A stretch of 64,000 nt of DNA from Apostichopus japonicus (GCF_037975245.1 NC_092577.1:7285001-7349000), one strand, 5' to 3'; numbered from the stretch's first letter, positions 1-12,399 are shown. Notes: generated by a model not told the origin, from the sequence alone. Translations and numbers: made by a program.

Positions 1-545
1 AATAATACCGATGGATGCTACGGTATTGAATTTTTTGTTCTTTTCCACGTTTTGTAGAAGGCCATGTTGAGAAGTGAATAAGGCAAATTGTTATACGAGC
101 TTGTGTAGATTCGATCAGTAATCTCCCAGTTGTGGCGTTTATTGCATTACCTCTTTGACCCTATGGAGTTAACAGTTTGGTTTTCTTTACATATTTTAGA
201 GATCTGAATCGTGTATTTACGAACGGATGGAACGCTGTCTGTCTAGATTAGCTGAGACATGTTTTTCAGTTGACTTAATCTCATAACGAAGTCATCGATG
301 AAACAAGATTTATTTGATGTAAAACAATACATTGATAATTTGTGACTTTCTCTTGGCAGGCTGTGTAGTTTAATGTAATATAAACATTTATTTAGCTTTG
401 TTTGTCGCTGAATTTAATGTTAACATTCATGAAGTGGATTTTTTTTAATTATGTTTTTGATATCGATTTTTTGTACATTTAGTAAATCAATCAACATCAT
501 GATCTTTTGGTATAGTTGACAGAAAGTAACGTAACAAAACTGTTT
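1..545. other. AT-rich flank, possible intron downstream of the NACHT exon
   Basis: I see no gene here. Because the NACHT reading frame to the right (minus strand) reaches a good splice donor at about 566, this stretch may be intron, with further exons outside the window. Confidence 0.4.
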
Positions 546-2123
546 TCATATGATGAACATACTTACATCAAATCTAGATGCAATCTCCAAGAGCTGGATG
601 GTGGATCTCTGAAGAAGCTTGCTGTTTTCTCTCTTGATGTAAACATCCTTTGAACACAGATCCCTGACGGTGTCCTTGATTCCATCTACCTCACCAGTTT
701 GTTCCAGGATGCAGAGGATGGCAAACTTATCACCGTCTCTCCTGCTCTTCAAGTATTCTATTATTCTCTTCCCAACTGCTGAGCTAATCCCACAGGTGAA
801 TCTATAGAGGTACTGAAGATTAAATGGATCCACTTTATCAAGAACATTCTTCAGCTCAGATGCACCTCTTGTAGCAGCTACAACTTCTACCAGTCTAAAA
901 GACGCAAACCATTCACAGAATAGTTGATGATAGAACCTTAAGTCAGTATGTGTCTGTATGTCTGTAGCAGAAGTCTGTTCGTTTGTCACAGCAGACACTT
1001 CTTCCTCTACCAAGATACCAACTGCAATATAATGTTGACAAAACCCTTGACCTAGTCGTGTACAGAGTCCATCTTTACGCCATGATAACTGTTGGTTTTC
1101 ACCGCAGAGATCTTCAAATGCTACTTTACTAAGTTCCTTGTATTTGACAGCATACTCAATATTATACGCCTTTGCACTTTTATCCGTTGATTTGTTACTA
1201 AGATGACTATGGAAGCATTGGATCATGTAACTAAAGAACTCAGTGACTGACTTGAATTTCTGAAAATGTGTCTTTTCGTGGGTCATGTGAGAAAACATGA
1301 CAAAGATGAGAGGAACTTGACATAAGTCATCCAGGATCGGGTTTGCTTGTAAAGCGCGCTTAATTTTAGCAACGCTTTCGTCATCTTCCCCAGTAACAGC
1401 CTTGCGAATGTACTGGTCACGTGCTTTTGAGTCAAAACCAACTAACCGCACTCGCTTTGTGTTTGCTTTGTCATAGTCCTTCGGAAGATATCTGGTTGTC
1501 AGGGTAACATCAATATTCCCAAGCAGATTGCTGGTAATGATACGTCCTACGTCACCTCCGGTAGCTCCATCCCTATCAGGAAACTCATCATACCCGTCCA
1601 GGAGTACCTTAACAGAAGAACAGCTTTCAATGATATCTTTAATATCAGAAGATTTGATTCGAGGATCACTAGGTGCTAAGAACAGCTTAATTGCGTGATA
1701 GATAGATATCTTGCTGTTCAGTTGCCTCAACCGGAGCAGAATTAGAATCTCTACGTCTTTAAAAGGTGAATCCTTGACTCCATTGCACCAATCATAGGCG
1801 AGCTGTAGGGTCACTGTTGACTTACCATACCCGGCTTCTGCTTCTATGATGCGCCGTTTGGCTTTCATACGAGGGTCTCTGTATATATCTTTGTACGAGT
1901 CCACACGCACCCATGGTCCTTCTTTCTCCTTCGTCGCTCCTTCAACAACATATATCTCTGTGCCGCCCTCAACAAATACCTTGTCAACACAATATAGTCT
2001 GTCCTTGATGTACGGTATGGGCTGGATTGCGTCATATTGTAGTTTATACCTTCTCTTCAGAGAATTGATGAATATGGACTTCTTGTCTATAATGAGAACA
2101 AAATGTTGATTTGTATACGTCAT
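546..2123 (-). CDS. NACHT-domain NTPase (NLR-like), large exon
   Basis: The open frame encodes 525 residues. A NACHT P-loop ATPase core is visible: a Walker A-type segment at residues 94-103 (EAEAGYGKST), a Walker B segment at about 172-181 (KVLLDGYDEF, hydrophobic strand then acidic D/DE), and a sensor-1-like TLTTRYLP at about 207-214. The following helical region is typical of the NACHT-associated part. Proteins of this class are cytosolic oligomerising sensors in innate immunity and are expanded in echinoderms and other marine invertebrates; that role is family knowledge. About 90 residues precede the P-loop, with no Death, CARD or Pyrin domain I can recognise. No leucine-rich repeats are present in this exon. 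The stop at 546-548 is probably not the natural end, because GTAAGTATG reads as a strong splice donor after base 567, so the true exon likely ends about seven codons earlier and continues outside. The ATG at 2121-2123 is the first in frame; an upstream exon cannot be excluded. Confidence 0.8.
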   Translation of the reverse strand: MTYTNQHFVLIIDKKSIFINSLKRRYKLQYDAIQPIPYIKDRLYCVDKVFVEGGTEIYVVEGATKEKEGPWVRVDSYKDIYRDPRMKAKRRIIEAEAGYGKSTVTLQLAYDWCNGVKDSPFKDVEILILLRLRQLNSKISIYHAIKLFLAPSDPRIKSSDIKDIIESCSSVKVLLDGYDEFPDRDGATGGDVGRIITSNLLGNIDVTLTTRYLPKDYDKANTKRVRLVGFDSKARDQYIRKAVTGEDDESVAKIKRALQANPILDDLCQVPLIFVMFSHMTHEKTHFQKFKSVTEFFSYMIQCFHSHLSNKSTDKSAKAYNIEYAVKYKELSKVAFEDLCGENQQLSWRKDGLCTRLGQGFCQHYIAVGILVEEEVSAVTNEQTSATDIQTHTDLRFYHQLFCEWFASFRLVEVVAATRGASELKNVLDKVDPFNLQYLYRFTCGISSAVGKRIIEYLKSRRDGDKFAILCILEQTGEVDGIKDTVRDLCSKDVYIKRENSKLLQRSTIQLLEIASRFDVSMFII

Positions 2124-2156
2124 TCGTAGGTCAATAAAATTTGTGCGTTTCAGTGC

Positions 2157-2166
2157 TTATATATAA
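2157..2166 (-). promoter_or_regulatory. TATA-like box upstream of the NACHT exon
   Basis: On the minus strand TATATATAAG lies about 34 bases before the NACHT ATG. A start site about 30 bases downstream would leave almost no 5' leader, so it may be fortuitous, or the ATG may lie in an internal exon. Confidence 0.25.
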
Positions 2167-3211
2167 ACTGGAAACAAGCTGTGGCAGGTAATCTGTTTGA
2201 TGTCACTGTTAACGACATAATTACACAAGTTTAATCGGAGTAATGTGCAAATTTATATCTCCTTATATGCGTTCATATCTTATATAATCATTCAAATCGA
2301 TTTGGTCAACTTAATAAGGTAGATGTCGATTTCAACTAGTATAATTCATTTCGAATTCAGAAGATGTTGAATTTATTGGCCCTTTGTGAATTAAGTTATA
2401 ATGACATTATAATATTTCAATTACTTTGCTCTCGATCTGATACAGGTGGCCTACCTTCTTTGGAACAAACTTGAACATTTTATAGCTGAACTCAGTCCTG
2501 CCTAGCAGTCCAGGAGTTAAAAGTACGACATGTTTTTGGTGCATTTGTTTACATCTACATAAAGTGATTTTAGTACAGTGTGTTATAATATCACACAATG
2601 TCACAGAAGTCAATCAATCAGTTTGATAACACCAATCTAGCTTTTTATTTTAAAAAAAATAATATAATAATTAAATCATGTTGACTCTCGATCATACACT
2701 GTAAGATTAACTACAATGCTGAGGCTTAAGTCATTATCAATGTTTATTTTAACACCAGCCTTCCTATGCTAAGTTACTAATACAAAACTATGTAATTACA
2801 ACAAACCTTGCACTGTAAGGCGCTCCATCGATTATGACGTCACAATGACTTTCGCGGGATAAACTTGGGTCTTCACTTTTCTTTTCCTTTGAGTGATATT
2901 ATCCATGATTATCTTTCAAAGCGATGATCTGTTGAATATATATATACATTATTCAGTGGATAAAACTAACTGAATAAAATTATCATAAATCAATGTATAA
3001 ATATATAAGTCAACAGAACCAATCACTTTACCAACAGATCTCTGGCTCGACAAAGATTACATCAAGGTGAATCTCTCCTTATCTCTTATTTACTGTTTAT
3101 TGTTTACACAAAACATCGACCTTTGAAGTAATAAAATATCAACCCACCCTGAAATATTCAACTTTCTGTTTTGTTATCAATATTCGTGATATGCTTTAAG
3201 AATGTCACCTA
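2167..3211. other. Non-coding AT-rich DNA
   Basis: No reading frame here looks like a protein. A single TGACGTCA (CRE-like) palindrome occurs near 2838. Otherwise I see only A/T-rich sequence. Confidence 0.5.
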
Positions 3212-3219
3212 CAGGTCGT

Positions 3220-4748
3220 CAGCGACGTAGCCAGGAATTTGAAAGGGGGGGAGCACTTTTTGCGACTGATATGGATTTTCAAAATTGTAGGCACGACTAT
3301 GTGAGCGGAGCGCCACCATCGGTTGGCGCGGAGCGTACAAGAAAATTTTTGGTTTTACAAACCCCCCAGATGGCCGGAAACCGCCCTTCCCGAATGTTCA
3401 TTCTGGTTCCATGGCCTCTTGCTAACTTGAGACACCTCATTCAATATCACTTTTAAACCCAAAAAACAAACGAGTTAAAATAGTACGTAATTCAATACTG
3501 CATAATGTTCGGTATTTAAAATTAGCAAAGTACATGTACAGAGTAGTCTTACTTTTCAACTGCTGATACTTGTAGATACATATATAGATAGGCCAGAAAT
3601 GTCTTTGATACAACTATAGCCAGTAATTGTCTTTGATACAACTGTAAATGTTTAAGTTAGCCTAATATTAGAGAAGGCGAGAGCTATCCGACGATTGCCA
3701 TCTGATGCAAATTTCTCAACTGTTTTCTCAACTGAAATATTATCTGCGTAAACGGGTTCTTAACTAGATGTTAAAAAAGCTGACAAGATCGGATTCTAGA
3801 CTTTTTCGGCGGGTAGAGTGTTGAATGAAACGGCACGCGATAGAAATGACAGCCTAAATTAGAAGACTAGGTCACCTAATTTAGCCATATTCTTGCTACG
3901 TTCATTTCAATAGTTATTCCTGTCTGGACTCTTAAACTCGTCCAGCAAGCTTATGGATTTGAAATATGGGTGTTTTTAAAAAAGATAACTTGGCCAAAAA
4001 AAGTGTGTAGGCCCGGGCCTACAGTGCTACATACTGGCTACGCCCCTGATCACGGATATCATATTATCAGAAGATTTTGTTTCCTGTTTGAATTCATTTA
4101 CATGTTCTTTACATAATATATCAGAAAGACAAACATAGTGCTCTTTTACAATTTTTCCAGTAGGATGATTCTTGTTTATTGTCCAATGTCTGGACTTTAA
4201 TGCATTTGACGAACTTAACTGATGGACAATATAAACTTTCATATTTTGTAATATAGCCAGATATGCAGTGGCCTAAAAACAAATATCGTTATCGTTAACA
4301 GTGTAATCATTATTTATAGGAAGTGCGTATCACGTACGATTGCTATAGCTTAGCTTCATAACATGCTGTTCGTGCACAACTTAGGACGAATCATAGAAAG
4401 GATGAGAACGAACGTTGTCGACGTTGTTGTGCATACGGTTCGTGACATTCCATAGAGTGCGGTTAGGTAGGCAATATGTATTTTATTACGCAGTGGCCAA
4501 CTGTAGGCTTGTAATAGGCTATAGGCTAAATTTAGCTAATTGCATCTGCCAAACTAAGTAAGTAGTTGAATCAGTAGGCGTGAATGTTACTACGATTACA
4601 ATCGAGTTAACGGAGCTGACGAGTATTCAAGATCAAAAGAGCACTGACAAAATACCATGCTAAAAAAACAACAGTTTAAAAAAAAAAATCGACACTGAAA
4701 GGGGGGGGAGCGGTCGCTCCCCCTGCTCCCCCCCTGGCTACGTCCCTG
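3220..4748. mobile_element. hAT-like non-autonomous transposon with 8-bp TSD
   Basis: The left end reads CAGCGACGTAGCCAGG and the right end is its near reverse complement, CCTGGCTACGTCCCTG. The 8-base sequence CAGGTCGT flanks the element exactly at 3212-3219 and 4749-4756. CAG...CTG ends with 8-bp target duplications are the signature of the hAT superfamily. There is no transposase frame. The left part (about 3280-3440) carries the shared core segment found in other elements of this window. A second end-like sequence, CTGGCTACGCCCCTG, ends at about 4048, so a nested or rearranged copy is likely. Confidence 0.8.
3280..3440 (-). repeat. Shared core segment of hAT-like elements, copy 1
   Basis: Contains GGTTGGCGCGGAGCGTACAA followed by an A/T stretch and GATGGCCGGAAACCG. 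The same segment in the opposite orientation occurs near 8100-8340, 8905-9060, 9600-9760, 14780-14890, 16330-16480 and 17270-17400. The short frame across it is repeat sequence and not a gene. Confidence 0.75.
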
Positions 4749-4756
4749 CAGGTCGT

Positions 4757-7571
4757 CAGTTTAGATGGCGGGCTTCACAATTATTGCGAGGCTCTCTCTT
4801 AATTGTTGATACAACGTTTATTCATTTGCATGCTAAAGAAGCTGTTTGAGTTAATTGTTATTATTCTATCGATGACATCTGATAAAGCTGTAGTCAATGT
4901 TCATGGCAAAAAGTTCGGTAAAAATCTGTATTCTTTTTTAAACATTTTCCAATTGGTCTTTAATGTGTGTTATGCAGCAAAACAAAGCGCGCACGCGTGA
5001 CGAAATTTTTAACGTTGAGGATCGAATCAAATTTGTTAATTATTCCCTCAGTAACCTTTATTTTATTAAATTAAAGAGAAAGATGACACACTGTTGCTAC
5101 ACATACTTGTGTATAGTATTAGCCTACCAGGGTAAACTTGTGAGCCTAAGTTAAACTGCTGATTCAAGCGGTACGACTGAATGTCGAGCAGAGGAAATTA
5201 ATTGTTGCGGTTCCTTGATGAGCCAATTAGGTTTAATCTCATATTATTTATATTTGTCCACTAATTTCAGAAAAATAACATTTACGATGTTTTTTTCTGG
5301 TCACTAGGATAAAGCAAAATACATCAGTCACATGATTGCTTACATACAAAGACAAAAATCCATAAATATAAGTTATATTAATAAACTTAACCTTTTCATT
5401 CTATTGTTTTAATATTAATATTCTTCCGGATTATTAGGAAGTTTGTAGAATTGAAACATACAGTAATGTTTCACAGTGGTTTTACTGAGCTGATAGAACC
5501 ACATTCCCACCGGGTAAGCATATTCTAACTTATTCAATGTTCTCTTTACTTCCCACATATATGCCTAACTTATACCATGTTCTATGAACTTCCCAGTAGA
5601 TTTATCTTAGAAAAACTTATTCAATTGTCCATATATTTCATACATCATGTATACCATGTTCCATACGGATAGAAAGTAAGACAACTGGATCTCTCTCCGG
5701 AATTTAGTTGCAAGCTCAAAATAAGCCTGTTCCTTGAGGAATCTTCTAAATTATTTCCATATCCGATTCATTCATTTAATTTAGACCTAAGCCCAAAGGC
5801 GTAACTCCTGCTATGAAAGTATTACAATTCTATATTTCTGTTTCGACAGGACTCACTGTTAGTGTATTTATTATCTGGTCTGACAACAATAAAGTGAAAG
5901 GATAGCACATGTTCTAATTGGAAGAGATATGTTGTAGCTGCATGAATGAACTATTAAATAACCAGGATTTACATAATAAGAGTTACACTAACATGAGCTT
6001 AAAATTCTTCCCTTCAAATTAATGAAATATTTAAATCGATATAAAAATATGATCATACAAACATGGATTATAATTCTTATACATTAAAATTGCCTTGAAG
6101 ACGCCATGTTTATATAGTAATATGTTGTCATAAATTTAATATAGCCTGTGTTATTTATGACGTGTTCAGTATATCAGTACACACATAGCTTCACACCATT
6201 ACTGTCTCCTGTACGCTACTTACCAGTACGATCATCGCTCTGTGGGTTTATCACCCAGAGTAGAATTTAAGTCCAGAATCCTTGAATCCTTAAATGAAAG
6301 ATGAAAATCACCACACAAAAAAACGTACGGAAACAGGAATGAAGAACATCCAATTGACAAGATGGCGTCGTGTGGGTCATATGACGTTCTAACGTACGAT
6401 CCTGGATGCTAAATAGATATCGGTAGGAATCAGTCTATAGTTTAACTGGTTTCAAAGTTTATGTTTTATAGTTTACACAATCAAAGACTTTATTTGATAA
6501 TACAATTCATATCTGATATTTATGCCTTGCTGTGTTTATTCTGTCATATCAGACGTTCAAAGTACCTGCTGTAAGTATATGCAATGCTCGCTGTTACGTC
6601 CATTAATACGCAAACATTGTAAGTTTCCGATGTATTTTGTCCTATGTGCGTAATATGCCTGTTAAGTACGCAAACTGTGTAGATGAAACTACAAGCGGTG
6701 ATGGCCAACTCTGCATATGTCATGTACAGATTGGTTTACGAATTTTAAAACAACGTAAAACCACTGACTGTTCATAACACAAATATAAAAAATTATAAAA
6801 ATATACACAATTTTACAATAGAGAGTTTAGAAATAATTGAAGCTATGAAGCGGGATTATATTAGGATTGCAATGGTCCGTGTTTAGAGTCCCGTTCTAGA
6901 AACAAAAAATATTTTACTCTGTTCAAATTGATCGTCCCGGTCAGTTTTCCGTTGTTGATTAACTTCAGCAAGACAGGATGGAAATGAACGGAAGAACAAA
7001 GTTATAGTTACAGCCATCAAGAAAATATATACATACAATTGTGTATTCCGATGTATATTAAGACTATAAAGCCTGTAGATTAAGACTGTATATTAAGACT
7101 TAAAGTAACCCTCAACGCAATGTTTTACTAATAAATACTTAAAAAATGAAGTGAGAGGTGATGATGCAACCGTAGCCCGAGTCCACATCTCACCCAAAAG
7201 ATTGCAACAATCCACCGACTGAACGCCCCCCCCCCCCCGACTGATGATCCGAGATGGGGCCATGACCACTTTTAATGTTAACCTTACTTATGATACATAC
7301 GCTACATTCCATCGGGTTCGTGTTTACGGTATTCAAGAATTGTGAGCCGTTCTATTGATATCGAAATTCGTTTCGTGGAACGGGCGTACTAAGATCAACT
7401 TCACGGCAGAGTTTACGAGTCTTAAATGAATATATGCTAAACATGACAACAGCAATAGTTTGAATCGGTACAATACGTGAGTGAATTGCGCGACTAGGTT
7501 AGGACTGTCTAAAATTTTGAAAATGGTATACGCGAATAATCAAGGCTTAACTTCTACAACTGAACTGTTGA
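4757..7571. other. Non-coding AT-rich DNA
   Basis: Short frames only, none with a recognisable domain or codon pattern. A run of C occurs near 7230. I see no RNA gene or element boundary. Confidence 0.5.
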
Positions 7572-8094
7572 CAGGTGCGTATCCAGGGGGGCGTTGGGGG
7601 CGCGCGCCCCCCGGGTAAGAAAAAGAGGAGAGAAAAAAAAAGGGAAGAAAAAAGGAAAAAAGAGGGGAAAAAGAGGAGGAGGAGAGGAAGGAAGGGAAAA
7701 GAAAAAGAAGAAAGAGAAAAAGGAGAAAGGAGGGAGTAAAAGAAAAACGCGAAGAGAAATAGGAAGAGTGACATCATTACAGCGCTGAAGGGTAGCCAGT
7801 GACGGATCAATGATTTCGTTAAAGTGTGACTCACCCTACCCTTTACACCGACATTTTTTGACGTTTCCATTTTCCTCTCTCACTAATGATCTATATATAT
7901 ACTATATATGGTCTATCATAACGCGTGTGTAGAATTGTGCTGTGAAACCAACTGTGGCTGGTCTCGAACTCGACCGTGTCGTCGGGGAACATGACGATTT
8001 TGGGGATGGGGGCGACCGCCCGCCCCCCCCCCCCCATTCAGCATTTTTTTAAATGATATCGCTAAGTAATTTCAAAATAGAAAGTGCTTAGATT

Positions 8095-8340
8095 CAACTT
8101 ACAAGGCCTGGGAAGTGTCATTTCCAGCGATCTGGAAGACATTTTCGGCCAAAATTTGCTTGTACGCTTCGCGCTAACAAATGGTCCTGGGTAGTGCCAT
8201 TTCCAGCGATCTGGGAGGCATTTTCGGCCAAAATTTTCTTGAACGCTTCGCGCCAACCTATGGTGGCTCTACGCTTAGATAGTTTGCCTACAGGCTTCGC
8301 CCCTCCCTTGGCAAATTCCTCGCTACGCGCCTGTTCGAAT
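8095..8340 (+). repeat. Shared core segment, copy 2 (partly duplicated)
   Basis: The half beginning GGAAGTGTCATTTCCAGCG is present twice in tandem (about 8110 and 8190), then the GCGCCAACCTATGGTGGC part follows once. The segment ends at GCTACGCGCCTG near 8333, which looks like another hAT terminus. Confidence 0.65.
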
Positions 8341-8688
8341 TTGTAACGCAAACAGCAGATATCACATCATATCAGTGAGCATGAAAATGGCGTTCCAGGA
8401 TGAAAAGCCTCAAAACTGTCCGACTTGCCTGAAAAAATAACCAAAAATTTTCGCGCGCGAAGCGCGCGTTCAACGTGTTCATGTCAATATCATATAAGCA
8501 AGCATCGGTTATTACATCGTATGCCATCATGTACCGTACGGTCCGTTCAAATTGCGCAGTATACCGCGGGATGCTAATGTAAACAACGACATGTCTCATG
8601 TAGATGTATAAAAAGCATGGAGGTCAAATTATGTCAAAATTCTCTTTTACATTAGTAATGGCGAATTAGGGGCTGCACCCCCGCCGCG

Positions 8689-9070
8689 CAGTGGCGGGGC
8701 GTCCATACGGTCAGGGGCGGATGCCCCCCCCCCCCCCGACGGACTCAAATGGACTGCTGGAGCCTTTTTCAGCTCTTTACCACTTTTTACTTATTCTAGA
8801 TTATTGACTTTTTTATTGCGCTCTCATCTACTTATTGACATTTCTCACATTTTCTTGGTGTAATTTGGCGATGACACCTTATTCTTCGTTTATCTGCAAA
8901 TTAGCCAGGCCCGGAAAGGGTCATTTCCGGCGATCTAGGGAGTATCTTTACTCAAAAATTTTCTGTACGCTACGCGCCAACCAGTGGTGGCGCTCCGCTT
9001 AGATAGTGTCGAAAGCGTCCCTACAGACCATTCTCGCCCCTCCTGACCAATACCCCTAGCTCCGCCACTG
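8689..9070. mobile_element. Short hAT-like element with exact 8-bp TSD, inserted in another element
   Basis: It starts CAGTGGCGGGGC and ends GCTCCGCCACTG, and is flanked on both sides by CCGCCGCG (8681-8688 and 9071-9078). Removing it joins a G/C-rich stretch to CTCCTACGCCTATG, which matches the end of the element family seen complete at 54303-54916. It is therefore a nested insertion. It contains core copy 3 at about 8905-9015. Confidence 0.8.
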
Positions 9071-9599
9071 CCGCCGCGCCTCCTACGCCTATGTGTGTAG
9101 TGTTCGGTTTCGGATATATCTGCTATTTTTTCTGTTCCTTCAACCAAGTTTTACAATAGCCGTTATAACAGGTTTTAATATGTGTACACCAATAAATTAA
9201 CTGTGTCTGAATTTTCGAAAATTTCTGACCAACATTCTGTATCACACTTCCCTCTACTCGTGCAATTTTGACCGGTCTGTTAGGGGTTGAAGGAAGTTTT
9301 TCTATATTGGTTGTCCATAGATGAAATTTTGTACAACATTATGGGTATGTTTTCAAGTGAGTTTATTCACGAGAAATGTGAAGTTTCAAATTCTGAACAA
9401 ATAATGGGCTTAAAACCTTGAAAAGTGGGGCTGACGGGTATTGAGGGCCGCGACGTAGAATCACCTACAAAAGCAAAGACCCACAGGATATGCGATCAGG
9501 TCGAACATGATGTGTGCCGGGTTGACAATCTTCAAAAAGGTTATGGATGGAAAAAAAAACTTTTAGGAAATACTTGGTTCTCAGGCAAAAAGTGTACAT

Positions 9600-9757
9600 C
9601 TGGTTGGTCATTTCAAGCCCGAGAAGTGCCGTTTCCGGTGATCTGGGGGGTATCAAAATAAGAAATTTTCTTGTACGCTGCGCGCCAACCGATGGTGGCG
9701 CTCCGCTTAGATAGTAATTCGCGCCCCCCGGGTTTGAAAATCCTGAATACGCGCCTG
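9600..9757 (+). repeat. Shared core segment, copy 4
   Basis: Contains GTGCCGTTTCCGGTGATCTG and GCGCCAACCGATGGTGGCGC, then the right terminus of the composite element. Confidence 0.65.
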
Positions 9758-9762
9758 GTTGA

Positions 9763-10639
9763 GGTATACGTATCTTTATTGGGCAAAATCATATATAGAG
9801 GAAACTATTGAATAATATATAACGGGTATATCTTTGTTGCAATAAACGATTTTTTTTTTAACCTCGAAGTGAAGATTACAATGGTGATGACGTAACTTTT
9901 CCGACCAATCATGATAGACTATTTACACATAATTACAAACCTGTTTGGAAAAAAGCTCGCTACCGGGTCCCCTCTTTGCACTGGTCACATATCCCATATT
10001 TTTATAGCCCAACATGGTTTTCCCTAGAGCGCAATATGATTGTGAGGCCCCCAGCCAGTGCCTATGGTACGTTATATATTAACGATGAAAAACATTTTAA
10101 GTATACAACTGTACGTATATCAGTGACTCAAATGAGATGTTGTTTATAATAGAGACGACAAGCCGGTACCATGTGACGCAGAGAACTTTGTCTATATAGA
10201 AGTGTTATTTACTGAAGTATCTATTACTGAGGAATTTCGATATATGCATAGTGTGGCTAATGAGGCAAACCTGATGACCAGACCAGACCACGCCATACTA
10301 TAAACGCAATCAGCCTATCCAGTATTATCATGGCAATTTACTTTTCGTTTGCGATTTTCTTTTTTGACAAGCCCAGTTGCGTCCCCTAAAATGTTTGCGT
10401 GTGGGAGAGGAGGAGGGGGCGGGGGGCTTTCTCTGTCCTTAGCCCTTCTGGATACGCCGAAACTAGTATCGAGTTTTAAGCAAGAAAACACATCCAGAAA
10501 GAGGAAAAAATAAATACATTTCAAAGAGAAATTCCGTTGTACTGATGTGTATTTGAAATCCCCAGTAGGGTACCAGGGCGAAGCTCCGAAAGCTGTAGAG
10601 ATATTCCTTAATTTGTTACTATTTTATTCCCCCTCCCCC
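9763..10639. other. Non-coding DNA, start of duplicated region
   Basis: No gene seen. A stretch around 10310-10360 resembles 49720-49790, suggesting that the segmental duplication begins before the clear matches at 10640. Confidence 0.4.
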
Positions 10640-10968
10640 TTATTACAAACGTCCAATATGCAAATGAGTTATATTTTTGTATGGAGTGACTGATAATTCG
10701 CTCAAAAACACAATCGCGGTATCCAGACGCTGATCATGTGCTCTAGTAGATATGATATGTCAAAGAGGAGACATCTTTGAGTGAAGTAGTTGAATCCAAG
10801 TGCAAAATTTGCATATGGATGAACATTAAAACTACTTTTCTTGCCAATGATGTCCAATTGTTATGGTAATTAACCCCATAATCGAAATGTTTCAGGTAAA
10901 GCTGTGGAATGTTCAGTCCTTTATATCTTGTTATGCACATCGATACACATACTCTTTTATTATACATT

Positions 10969-12290
10969 TTCAGTGAATTGGATTATTGGTCTTAATTGAA
11001 TGTTATATTTTTTTAAGAACCTCAACCTATTCTGCTTGCCTCTGATTTGCTAATCTTCCCTGTATTTACATTACTTAGCATATCTCTTTTACACATTGAT
11101 CATACTGAAGATTATCTACATCACACATACTATCAGGCTTGGGGCGATTACATCTGAATGTAATCGATTACGATTACTTGAGAATGTATGATTACGATTA
11201 CAGCCTAAAGTTGAAGTAATCGATTACGATTACATTGTAATGAAATCGTGATTACAATCATGATTACATTATGGTTACTTGCACAATCCTCTGCATATCT
11301 GTTTAATATAACTCTCTGTCGGGAAATAGGGCAATGAAATAGGGCAAAGGAAGGGCATTTACAGTATATACGGACAAAATTGTGGAAGTATATCTACAAT
11401 TCCTACCAGGCATTACACATTTATGCCTTAACATGTTTAAGATGTGTAACCCATAAGTCCAGTAAAAAATACAATTTAAACAGACAATTAAACAGACAAC
11501 CAGTTGTGTATGCAAAAGGATTGCGAACTCTGAGAGGCAGCATTGAACAGAATAGTTCAGGTGATCAAAAATCCTTGAATATGGCGATCAAATCCCCAGT
11601 ACTTCTTAGTATAAGTTTATTGTGCTAGAGAATTCTAGAAGCAGGAACACTTCTTTGGTCACACTAAAAGCCAATAGTAAGAATTAGTTTTAATCATTTC
11701 TACTAATTTTGCCCTTCTCATTCAAATTTCACTGTAATCATAAATGTAATACGATTACGATTACTTTGCCCTTGTAATCGATTACGATTACTTTGTAATT
11801 TTCACAAAAGTAATCGATTACGATTACTTTGTAATTTTCACAAAAGTAATCGATTACGATTACTTCAAAAAATGTAATCGATTGTAATCGATTATGATTA
11901 CTGATTACGATTACCCCAAGCCTGCATACTATGTTATTAAACATTTCCAGTGAATTGGATTATTGGTCTTAATTGAATGTTATTTTTTTAAGAACCTAAA
12001 CCTATTCTGCTTGCCTCTGATTTGCTAATCCCTGTACTTACATTACTTAACATATCTCTTTTACACATTGATCGTACTGAAGATTATCTACATCACACAT
12101 ACTCTGTTCTTAAACATTTTCAGTGAATTGGATTATTGGTCTTAATTGAATGTTATTTTTTTAAGAACCTCAACCTATTCTGCTTGCCTCTGATTTGCTA
12201 ATCTTCCCTGTATTTACATTACTTAGCATATCTCTCTTTTATATTGATCGTACTGAAGATTATCTACATCACACAATAACAGCAAACAGT
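10969..12290 (+). repeat. About 170-bp tandem repeat, three units, one split by a hAT
   Basis: The unit starts near CAGTGAATTGGATTATTGG and ends at CTACATCACACATACT. Units lie at about 10969-11133, 11933-12115 and 12116-12290. The paralogous locus at 48810-48990 has one unit, so the array expanded, or contracted in the other copy, after duplication. Confidence 0.75.
11134..11924. mobile_element. hAT element built of GTAATCGATTACGATTAC repeats, exact 8-bp TSD
   Basis: The left end is CAGGCTTGGGGCGATTAC and the right end is its counterpart GATTACCCCAAGCCTG. CATACTAT flanks both sides (11126-11133 and 11925-11932). The subterminal regions on both sides consist of tandem and inverted copies of a GTAATCGATTACGATTAC motif with a 37-bp super-repeat on the right. 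The middle (about 11290-11740) has no transposase-like frame, so the element must be mobilised from elsewhere. Confidence 0.9.
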
Positions 12291-12399
12291 ATTGTTAATC
12301 TTGTTCTGTCATTTACTTCGTCTGCTCATCGATACAACCAGGGTAACGTTGAGATTGGTTCCTATAATAAGAAATGCTCTTTTTTTTAATGAAAAGTAA

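Larger units (their letters stand above)
7572..9757. mobile_element. Composite hAT-like element, outer ends with 5-bp duplication
   Basis: The left end CAGGTGCGTATCCAGG and right end CCTGAATACGCGCCTG are imperfect inverted repeats. GTTGA flanks both sides (7567-7571 and 9758-9762). The duplication is short, so the pairing is less certain than for neighbouring elements. The interior is a patchwork: a purine-rich strand at 7615-7760, core-segment copies at 8100-8340, a piece of the GCGCGAAGCGCGC family at 8440-8490, a complete nested element at 8689-9070 and another core copy at 9600-9720. Confidence 0.5.

Noticed and set aside
7547-7870. 107-codon serine/leucine/phenylalanine-rich membrane protein on the minus strand
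   Set aside because: It is the translation of a purine-rich low-complexity strand inside a transposon.
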